Source of the DNA: Paenibacillus polysaccharolyticus
Lineage (GTDB): Bacteria > Bacillota > Bacilli > Paenibacillales > Paenibacillaceae
Reading direction: 5' to 3'
DNA length: 64,000 nucleotides
NCBI RefSeq assembly: GCF_900102085.1
Contig: NZ_FMVM01000003.1
Location: 124,001-188,000, forward strand
Under the pieces are notes generated by a model. That model was not told the origin of the DNA and did no database searches. It saw only the letters and a list, made by a program, of their open reading frames with translations. The translations under genes and the position numbers were made by a program. Within the stretch, counting starts at the first letter, position 1. Every line of letters begins with the position of its first letter. Shown one piece after another: positions 8,576-15,868 of this stretch.

Positions 8576-9783
8576 TTTACTTGACCCTCTTGTATCTCCC
8601 ATACTGTAGTTTTCTCATACCAATTATAAAGTGTCTCGAATTTTTCAACTATATCTTTATGACCTTCACCATGGACAAGTAACGAAGCTATTGTGTCAGC
8701 GCTTGACTCCGGTCCGTTGAACGAAGCTCCGATATGCTCATTTTTTATTGAGCAATTAATTACCCAGTCAAAAGGAGGCTCTTTATCTATAGCAAGTAAT
8801 CTCCCTCTTTTTGGAGGTATTTGAATGTATCCGAGTGGTTGATAATAGTGTGCAGCAATCTCCACATCCAATCCACATTGTGCACGAAATGCTTCCTTCA
8901 GTAAGTCAACACCTGTCGCATACTTAACACAATCCGCAATTTTCCCACCACCAACTCGGCTTGCAATTTCACAGAAAATGATCTGATCATCGTTAGTATG
9001 GAAAAATTCAGCATGAAATGCGATGGTATGATCTGGAACCGGCATGGATAGTAACACATCAAGAACCTTTTGGTTGAGGCGTTTAAATAATGGGTTTTCT
9101 ATATCCAACATGACTGCAGCCAGATACTTATTATCTTGAAAAGCTAAACAACCATTTATATATAAGGACGGACACGCGAACAGAAGTTGTTCTTTATGGA
9201 ATAAACCATCGATATGATACATGTCTCCTTTTATAAATGTCTCCACCTCTAATCCTGATTGAACTCCGTCTTGGAGAAAGCTTTGGTATGAGTCTTCGTC
9301 TGTTATAACTTTAACCCCCATAGATCCTGCTCCATCAACCGGTTTAATAACAAACGGGAACCCATATTTTTTTTTGAATTCAAAAAGTTCAAAAATGTTG
9401 TTTATTCGCATATATGTGGGTGTTTCTACTTTACCTTTAAGGTAATCTTTCATTTTAGTTTTGTCTCGAAATGCCGTTGCACTTACTTCGTTCTGCCCAT
9501 CAATGTTAAGATAATCTCTTAATTGCCCGACTTTAATCAATTCAAATTCGGTCAATGCAATAATGTGGTCAATTCTTACTTCTTGATGTAAATCTACTAT
9601 CTTTGAATAAATCATGTCACTATTGTCCATATTTTCAATACTTATCGTCTTATCAAAACATGAACTAAAGTGTTCAGCATGCTTAGGTTTTGTAAATAAA
9701 ATAAATTCTCCAACAATGCCTCGTAAGCATTCTCTATAGTCAATTTTATCGGGAGATAAGCGATTGATTACTACGGTTCTCAT
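8572..9783 (-). CDS. ATP-grasp amino acid/peptide ligase B
   Basis: A 403-residue paralogue of ligase A. Key motifs are GFPFVIKPVDGAGSMGVKVI, EVETFIKGDMYHIDGLF and FCEIASRVGGG; all elements of an active ATP-grasp site are present. The start is the ATG at 9783, matching the N-terminus of ligase A (MRT-V-INR-SP) and lying 7 nt after the stop of ligase C. A longer in-frame start would overlap ligase C. The end overlaps the exporter start by ATGA. It probably forms one amide bond of a short peptide-like product; the substrates are unknown. Confidence 0.85.
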   Translation of the reverse strand: MRTVVINRLSPDKIDYRECLRGIVGEFILFTKPKHAEHFSSCFDKTISIENMDNSDMIYSKIVDLHQEVRIDHIIALTEFELIKVGQLRDYLNIDGQNEVSATAFRDKTKMKDYLKGKVETPTYMRINNIFELFEFKKKYGFPFVIKPVDGAGSMGVKVITDEDSYQSFLQDGVQSGLEVETFIKGDMYHIDGLFHKEQLLFACPSLYINGCLAFQDNKYLAAVMLDIENPLFKRLNQKVLDVLLSMPVPDHTIAFHAEFFHTNDDQIIFCEIASRVGGGKIADCVKYATGVDLLKEAFRAQCGLDVEIAAHYYQPLGYIQIPPKRGRLLAIDKEPPFDWVINCSIKNEHIGASFNGPESSADTIASLLVHGEGHKDIVEKFETLYNWYEKTTVWEIQEGQVK

Positions 9784-9790
9784 CTTTATA

Positions 9791-10975
9791 TCACTCCCAC
9801 AAAGTATTTTTCTCAAACCAGAGTGCTAGTTGATTTATCCGCGAGTGTACTTCTGACTCTGAACTTCCAATAATTAAAAATTTTGCAATTGTATCAACAC
9901 TAGAAGAAGACCCGTCAAAAAAATCTCCTGGTTTAGCGTCAATTTCGTATTTGGTTACCCAACTTGCGTTACAACTATCAGGTATGTTGATAAGTTCTCC
10001 CTTTTGTGAAGGCATCAATAAAAATCCACTATAGATGTTGGGGGTTGCTTTCATATTTAATTCAGATATAATTCCACATTGTGCTTGAATACTTGTTTTT
10101 GTTAAATCTAAGTCGAATGCTTGAATAATGGTTTCACGAATGAATCCACCTCCCGTTCGGGATGCGATCTCACAAAAAACCAACTTATCATCTAAGGTAT
10201 GAAATACTTCGGCATGAAAAGAAGTATTTGATGGAGTAGGCAAAGCTTTAATTACGTCTTTGATAAATTGTATCAAACGACCAGTTAAAGGATTATCTTG
10301 CCCTAATAAAAAGCTCCCGTTAAATTTGCTATCTTGATGAGCCAGACATCCATTTATATATTTTGAGGGCCAACAAAACTCCAGTTCACCGCTCAGAACT
10401 ATTCCATCAATATGGTACATGTCTCCCTCAATAAATTGCTCTACTTCTAAATTCGAATTCAGCCCTTTCGATAAGTAATCATAGAGGTCTTCAACACTAT
10501 AAATAATTTCCACCCCAACTGACCCTGAGCCATCAAAAGGTTTAATTACAATAGGATATCCGTTTGTTTCTATGAACTTATAAATATCTATTGCAGATTG
10601 TGCTCTAACAAAATTAGGAACTGGAATTTGATGTCTTATGAGAGTTTCTTTCATTATAACCTTGTTCCGATATGTAAGAGCACTTACAACATTTTGCCCA
10701 GCTAAATCTAAATAGTCACGAATTCTCGCGGCACGCAATATATCAAATTCTGAAGTTGCGATAACGGTGTGAAAAGGATATTTACGGTAGAATTCGATTG
10801 CCCGAACTTCAATGGAATCATTAATCTCATACTCGTTAAAGCCTTCGACGTGTTCAAATTCGACAGATGCTTCTGCTCTTTCCTTCGTGGTAAAAAGAAA
10901 CAACTCTTCTTTAAGTGGGCCTAACCATTCATTATACGGGTAATAAGCAGATCGATTTAATATCAGAATTCCCAT
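9791..10975 (-). CDS. ATP-grasp amino acid/peptide ligase C
   Basis: The third ATP-grasp enzyme of the operon, 394 residues, more divergent at its N-terminus (MGILILNRSAYYPYNEW) than A and B. The motifs GYPIVIKPFDGSGSVGVEII, EVEQFIEGDMYHIDGIV and FCEIASRTGGGF are intact. The ATG at 10975 has a strong GGAGGTG 7-8 nt upstream, the best ribosome binding site of the three. Three active paralogues in one operon suggest up to three amide or ester bonds in the product. Confidence 0.85.
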   Translation of the reverse strand: MGILILNRSAYYPYNEWLGPLKEELFLFTTKERAEASVEFEHVEGFNEYEINDSIEVRAIEFYRKYPFHTVIATSEFDILRAARIRDYLDLAGQNVVSALTYRNKVIMKETLIRHQIPVPNFVRAQSAIDIYKFIETNGYPIVIKPFDGSGSVGVEIIYSVEDLYDYLSKGLNSNLEVEQFIEGDMYHIDGIVLSGELEFCWPSKYINGCLAHQDSKFNGSFLLGQDNPLTGRLIQFIKDVIKALPTPSNTSFHAEVFHTLDDKLVFCEIASRTGGGFIRETIIQAFDLDLTKTSIQAQCGIISELNMKATPNIYSGFLLMPSQKGELINIPDSCNASWVTKYEIDAKPGDFFDGSSSSVDTIAKFLIIGSSESEVHSRINQLALWFEKNTLWE

Positions 10976-11024
10976 GCAAGCACCTCCGGTGTTGAGGAAA
11001 AATTAGTGGCAATTATAGTAACTT

Positions 11025-12362
11025 TTATGCGAACTGATTCACTGGTCTCTGCAGACCAAGATTTTCTCTTAATGTTCGTCCTTCATAATCTTTTCGAAAC
11101 AATCCTCTTCGTTGTAATTCAGGCACAACGAAATCTACAAAATCATTCAAACCTTCTGGCAAATATGGCGGCATAATATTGAAACCATCAGCCGCTTCAT
11201 TAGTGAACCACTCTTCTAGTTGATCCGCTATCGTTGATGGTGAACCCATTACAAAACGATGTCCCCGTGCGCCAGTGACCGATAAATATAAATCCTGAAT
11301 AGTTAATCCCTGATCGCGAGCTTGTTCGTAAATCAACTTTTGTCGACTTGTACTCCCTTCCGTTTCGGGTAACTCAGGTAACAAACTATTAAGTGGAAGA
11401 TGTGAGATGTCCACATCACCAAGTAAGCCTGTTAATAATCCAAGACCAACTTGCGGATCAACTAGATCTTGTAACACTGCATACTTCTCTTCTGCTTCTG
11501 CCTGTGTTTTTCCGATAACAGGAAAAACCCCTGGCATTACTAGAACATTTTCTGGGGAACGGTTATACTTTAAAGTTTGTTTTTTAATATCTTTGTAGAA
11601 CAATTGAGCTTGCTCAATTGTTTGATGCGCAGTAAAGATAACTTCAGCCCATTGGGCAGCAAAATCTTGACCATCCTCAGAAGATCCAGCTTGTACAATA
11701 ACGGGATACCCTTGTAAAGGCCTCGTTACATTAAGTGGTCCACGTACTGAAAAAAACTCACCACTATGGTTTAACATATGCAACTTATCGGGATCAAAAT
11801 AACGTCCTGTCCTTTTATCATATAAAAAAGCATCATCTTCCCAACTATCCCATAAGCCGGTTACAATTTGCATAAACTCTCGTGCCCGTTTATATCTGGT
11901 TTGGTGACTGGGTTGACGTTCAAGATTAAAGTTTTGGGCTTCTGCATCCGTCACTGATGTAACAACGTTCCATCCAGATCGCCCATTACTTAGATGATCA
12001 AGTGAAGCAAATTTTCGAGCTACATGATATGGTTCGTTATAAGTGGTTGAACTGGTAGCCGTTAAACCTATATTTTTTGTAACTACAGCTAGGGATGACA
12101 GCAATGTTATAGGTTCGAACTGTACAATTCTCCCCCAACGACTTAGCTCATCTTTATTTTTGTAATGAGTTCTTATCCCAACTCCGTCAGAGAGAAACAA
12201 CATATCAAACTTGCCGTCCTCTGCTTTTAATGCAAGTGATTTATAGTATTCAAAATCCATCCCGCCGTCTGGTTTTACGTTAGGGTGTCTCCATGCAGCC
12301 ACATGATGACCGGGTGCTGGTAAAAAAGCTCCAAGTTTCATTTGTCTCTTAAATAGGGTCAT
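11025..12362 (-). CDS. FMN-dependent monooxygenase (NtaA/SnaA/DszA family)
   Basis: A luciferase-like flavin monooxygenase of 445 residues, the usual length of the NtaA/SnaA/DszA group, which oxidises with FMNH2 and O2 from a separate reductase. The signature N-terminus FLPAPGHHVAAWRHP, the FLSDG stretch and LSNGRSGWNVVTSVTDAEAQ are clear, as is the C-terminal half with VQAGSSEDGQDFAAQWAEVIF. Relatives cleave C-N bonds of aminopolycarboxylates, desulfurise or N-oxidise. No flavin reductase lies in the operon, so a host one would be needed. The ATG at 12362 is preceded by AGAGGGG. Within the cluster it is a candidate tailoring oxygenase. Confidence 0.88.
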   Translation of the reverse strand: MTLFKRQMKLGAFLPAPGHHVAAWRHPNVKPDGGMDFEYYKSLALKAEDGKFDMLFLSDGVGIRTHYKNKDELSRWGRIVQFEPITLLSSLAVVTKNIGLTATSSTTYNEPYHVARKFASLDHLSNGRSGWNVVTSVTDAEAQNFNLERQPSHQTRYKRAREFMQIVTGLWDSWEDDAFLYDKRTGRYFDPDKLHMLNHSGEFFSVRGPLNVTRPLQGYPVIVQAGSSEDGQDFAAQWAEVIFTAHQTIEQAQLFYKDIKKQTLKYNRSPENVLVMPGVFPVIGKTQAEAEEKYAVLQDLVDPQVGLGLLTGLLGDVDISHLPLNSLLPELPETEGSTSRQKLIYEQARDQGLTIQDLYLSVTGARGHRFVMGSPSTIADQLEEWFTNEAADGFNIMPPYLPEGLNDFVDFVVPELQRRGLFRKDYEGRTLRENLGLQRPVNQFA

Positions 12363-12399
12363 ACAAAATCCCCTCTTTTCTTTTTTTATTCTTGCTATT

Positions 12400-13368
12400 C
12401 TATTTCTTACTTTTAATTATTCGAATAGGATTCCCCTCAATATAAGCTTTGATATCCTCAAGGGCATGTTGATAATAGATTTGGTAATTGTTTTGTGAAA
12501 CATACCCTAAATGCGGGGTGGCCAATAAATTAGGAATAGAACGTAACTGATGGAACTCGGGTAATGGTTCAATATTAAATACATCAATGCCAGCGCCTGC
12601 AATCCAGTTATTATGTAACGCTTTGATGAGCATTTCCTCGTCAATAATAGCAGCGCGTGAGGTGTTGATGAGATAGGCCGTTTTCTTCATAGACTTAAGC
12701 TCATTCTCGCCAATCAGGTGTCGAGTACGTTCGCTAAGTACGAGATGGATTGAAACAATATCACTTTGGGCTAATATTTCTTCCTTTGTTGCTGCAAAGT
12801 GTGCACCGACAGCTTCAGCTCGTTCCTGTGTAAGATTTTGACTCCACGCCATTACTTTCATGCCAAAAGCATTCCCAATTAGGGCCATTTTTGAGCCAAT
12901 TTTCCCTAGTCCAAGTAATCCTAATGTTTTTCCATTTAAATCCGAGCAAACAGTGCTTTGCCAAGCACCTCTGTTTCGAAATGCTTGATTCTCAGGAATT
13001 AAATTTTTGGTTAATGCGAGGATTAAGGCCCAGGTCAATTCTGTCGGAGGTTCTGAATTACTCGCAGTTCCGCATACCGCTATACCATGTTCCTCAGCAT
13101 ATTTTATATCTATCGATGCGTTTCTCATCCCAGTAGTGATCAGTAATTTTAATCTTGGCAACTTTGATAGAAGGGATGATTTAAAAGGGGTTCGTTCCCG
13201 CATGATGATAATGATTTCAAAATCTTTTAGTTCACAAACAGCTTCTGCTTCGCTTTCAAAATGATTCTGAAAGGATTTGACCTCTACTCGGCCTGCTACA
13301 GATGACCAATCAGCTATTTTCAATGCGATATTTTGATAGTCATCTAATATTGCACATCTAAGTTTCAT
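12400..13368 (-). CDS. D-2-hydroxyacid dehydrogenase family oxidoreductase
   Basis: A NAD(P)-dependent D-isomer 2-hydroxyacid dehydrogenase of 322 residues. The Rossmann motif is GLLGLGKIGSKMA. The catalytic triad is visible as Arg in NTSRAAIIDEE, Glu in NIEPLPE and His in ATPHLGYVS. The start ATG at 13368 has GGAGGG upstream, and the gene follows the epimerase gene by 22 nt. In the operon it could oxidise the secondary alcohol made by the aconitase to a 2-oxo acid, replacing isocitrate dehydrogenase, or reduce a 2-oxo acid to a D-hydroxy acid building block. Direction and substrate are inference. Confidence 0.88.
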   Translation of the reverse strand: MKLRCAILDDYQNIALKIADWSSVAGRVEVKSFQNHFESEAEAVCELKDFEIIIIMRERTPFKSSLLSKLPRLKLLITTGMRNASIDIKYAEEHGIAVCGTASNSEPPTELTWALILALTKNLIPENQAFRNRGAWQSTVCSDLNGKTLGLLGLGKIGSKMALIGNAFGMKVMAWSQNLTQERAEAVGAHFAATKEEILAQSDIVSIHLVLSERTRHLIGENELKSMKKTAYLINTSRAAIIDEEMLIKALHNNWIAGAGIDVFNIEPLPEFHQLRSIPNLLATPHLGYVSQNNYQIYYQHALEDIKAYIEGNPIRIIKSKK

Positions 13369-13390
13369 AATTTATCCCTCCGAAATTATA

Positions 13391-14401
13391 TTAGACTGTT
13401 ATTCCTATTCCAGGATAAGAAGGAAGAGTAACTAATCCTTCATGAAGTTCAATCCCTTGAAACGGGTCATTAACTAGATCAAGGTGACCATCAAGGTCTA
13501 AGTAATCCGCAAGTCCTGCTAACTGGCCCATTGCACTAATCCCGACTATACTTTCTGTTTTACATCCCAACATGACTTTTAGATTAAGAGATCTCGCGAG
13601 ACGGATCATTTCGACAGCACGTGAAAGTCCTCCGCACTTACATAGTTTAATATTCACTCCACTAACGCTTTCCTGCAATTTAAGAACATCCGACGGGTTA
13701 ACACAATCTTCATCCGCTATAATCGGTATTGGGGAGCGTTTGTGTATGTAGTGTAATGAATGTACATTTCCGTTTGCGATGGGTTGCTCCAAAAGTTCGA
13801 TACTATATTTTGACATGTAATCGCATACTCTTAAAGTTTCATCTGGACTCCATGAACAATTACCATCAACCCATATGCGTCCGTTATAAATGCTTCGCAA
13901 ATCTTCAATACATTTTAAATCACTATCTTTTTTTAATTTTATTTTTAATATCGGCCAGTCTAACAAGCCCTTTGCTTTTTCAACCAAATCAGTCCTCGGT
14001 AATGAACCTAATGAAATACTGCTCATAGGCAAGGGAAGATTTTCTAAACCCCATAACTTATACAAAGGGAGCCCTGTTACTTTTCCAATCAAATCATGAA
14101 TAGCCATATCCACTGCTGATATTGCAGATGCACAATTAGGGAATATTCCCCATAATTTTTTTGTAACTTTCTCGAATTCATATGGTGAATATTCTAATAA
14201 GATGTCCCTTGCAAAATCCATAAACTCGGATGTATTTTCTTTTGTAAATCCATACTCGTTTGCATAGATTGCCGTACCTATCCCGGAATAAGTTTCCCAA
14301 TGGACCTGAATTATAAGTTGTTCGACCATAGATATGATGCCTTTATTACTAATAAACGGTTCTCCTAATTGTAAAATATAGTTTTTGTGAGTAAGTTTCA
14401 A
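13391..14401 (-). CDS. Enolase superfamily enzyme, dipeptide epimerase-like
   Basis: A muconate lactonising/mandelate racemase-type enolase superfamily enzyme of 336 residues. Catalytic residues are in place: the KIK pair at 153-155, metal ligands in WVDGNCSW (Asp179), LLEQP (Glu205) and IADED (about 230), a second-face Lys in VNIKLCK, and a DLD motif at 302-304. DxD near the C-terminus is typical of L-Ala-D/L-Glu-type dipeptide epimerases, where it binds the dipeptide amino group. The start is TTG at 14401, overlapping the upstream stop as TTGA, with AAGGAG 8 nt before it. A longer ORF exists but runs into the upstream gene. With three peptide ligases in the operon, epimerisation of a dipeptide intermediate is a reasonable role. 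Confidence 0.82.
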   Translation of the reverse strand: MKLTHKNYILQLGEPFISNKGIISMVEQLIIQVHWETYSGIGTAIYANEYGFTKENTSEFMDFARDILLEYSPYEFEKVTKKLWGIFPNCASAISAVDMAIHDLIGKVTGLPLYKLWGLENLPLPMSSISLGSLPRTDLVEKAKGLLDWPILKIKLKKDSDLKCIEDLRSIYNGRIWVDGNCSWSPDETLRVCDYMSKYSIELLEQPIANGNVHSLHYIHKRSPIPIIADEDCVNPSDVLKLQESVSGVNIKLCKCGGLSRAVEMIRLARSLNLKVMLGCKTESIVGISAMGQLAGLADYLDLDGHLDLVNDPFQGIELHEGLVTLPSYPGIGITV

Positions 14402-15861
14402 ACTTTCTTCTCCTTTTTGGGAACGATCTCCATCAAACAACCTACAATCATACAAGCTTGGCGAAAAGTTAATTTTCTGAATTGCATCGGCTCTACTGGA
14501 TTACTGAAATTATGTGTATTTCTACCGTAAGGGATCCCACTACCCGGATAAAACCGATTTAAAAAATAAGTAGAAATATCATATTTATGTTTTTCAAACC
14601 ATCTTTCAACCATTTTGTTGATATGCGAATGCATTTGTTCCATATTTTCATACGAGTCTCCTGATTCAATAACATCCTCTAAAAGCTCTTCTACTGCACT
14701 TAAATCGTAGCGATAAAGATCAACTGGCCAGAGCATAAAGATAGATGATGGCAGAAGCACAAGTAATACTGGATCGACTTCCGGAAAATGCCGAACAATG
14801 ACTTGTAAAATCTTTTTATAGCTTTTAGTTGTTGATTTTTCAGCGAAATATCCTTTTCTTCTAGGTGGGTAACCTGCCATATCCCTTGCCCCCCAGTGAA
14901 AATGGGGGTTAAAAGGTTGTGTCATACAATCCCTTTGCACCGAGGATGAGCTGTAATGTGAATGAAAGATAGCAGATAATACTCCTGAAAGAATATTCGA
15001 AATGATAGGTACATGATTGGGAAGCTGGTGAAGATTCGAAACAAAGTTACAAGAATCGACAACCGCTTGAAATGGAATCATCGCTGATTGTATAAATTCA
15101 TCTTTGTTCTTAAAGTATGCCTCTCCCATTCTATATCCATTAGAGTCAACCAAAATATCAGCTCTTTTAATCGTACCTTCGAGTGTTGCAACATGACTAA
15201 ATAAATTCTGAAATGCTCGTTTCGAATTGATCTGATTTTCAGCATCTTCCATCAAAACGTATAATAACTTTTTAACTAAATCTTTTTGAGAATAAATGAT
15301 GTTTGCTTCTGAACGAAATTCATATTGGTTTAAATCTTTGCATCTGTTCAAATGAAAATTCGCAAGTGATTGCATCTTACCTTTAACTTTAGTAAATACA
15401 AACGGTGTGAATAAAGGAATCGTTCTATCCCTTTCTATAAATTGTTCTCCATTCCATGTATATAAAGGTAACAAGACACGATTATTCCCTTCGATTTTTG
15501 AACCTGGTAAATAAACTGCGTCTCCTTGGTTGAGCTCTACATCTTCGGTTTGATTAAAACAATATATAAGCGGGTATCCAAACTTGTTGTCACATATCAC
15601 TTTGTTAAAATCAAGAGCACCTGCTCTCCCCTCTATTATAGGGTCCCAATTTCCAAGATGTCCTGTTCGGGGAGGAACTAATTCGGGGGACTTTCTAATG
15701 AAATCAAGAACCTTCCCCACTTCAATATCTGAATTTCCAAGATGAACCCAATCAAAACAACTTGCTTGGTATCTATCGGATAAATTCAATAAATTCGGAT
15801 AGGATTCACTTAAAAGCTCTATTACATTTTCCACGATATTCGAGGATAATATCTTTTTCAT
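14398..15861 (-). CDS. Unrecognised 487-residue cluster protein
   Basis: I do not recognise this protein. It is soluble (no signal peptide or membrane segment evident), mostly helical in the second half, and has a conserved-looking block PHFHWGARDMAGYPPRRKG around residue 320, rich in His, Arg and Gly and suited to metal, cofactor or phosphate binding. Another Pro/Gly/Arg-rich block (GSGIPYGRNTHNF) lies near the C-terminus, and VPPRTGHLGNWDPI near the N-terminus. The ATG at 15861 lies 7 nt after the aconitase stop with AGGTG upstream; the longer ORF to 15885 would overlap the aconitase gene. The end overlaps the epimerase start. Strict placement between aconitase and epimerase implies a biosynthetic role. 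It could be an oxygenase or a ligase of a new family, but neither is shown. Confidence 0.75.
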   Translation of the reverse strand: MKKILSSNIVENVIELLSESYPNLLNLSDRYQASCFDWVHLGNSDIEVGKVLDFIRKSPELVPPRTGHLGNWDPIIEGRAGALDFNKVICDNKFGYPLIYCFNQTEDVELNQGDAVYLPGSKIEGNNRVLLPLYTWNGEQFIERDRTIPLFTPFVFTKVKGKMQSLANFHLNRCKDLNQYEFRSEANIIYSQKDLVKKLLYVLMEDAENQINSKRAFQNLFSHVATLEGTIKRADILVDSNGYRMGEAYFKNKDEFIQSAMIPFQAVVDSCNFVSNLHQLPNHVPIISNILSGVLSAIFHSHYSSSSVQRDCMTQPFNPHFHWGARDMAGYPPRRKGYFAEKSTTKSYKKILQVIVRHFPEVDPVLLVLLPSSIFMLWPVDLYRYDLSAVEELLEDVIESGDSYENMEQMHSHINKMVERWFEKHKYDISTYFLNRFYPGSGIPYGRNTHNFSNPVEPMQFRKLTFRQACMIVGCLMEIVPKKEKKV

Positions 15862-15868
15862 CCAATTA

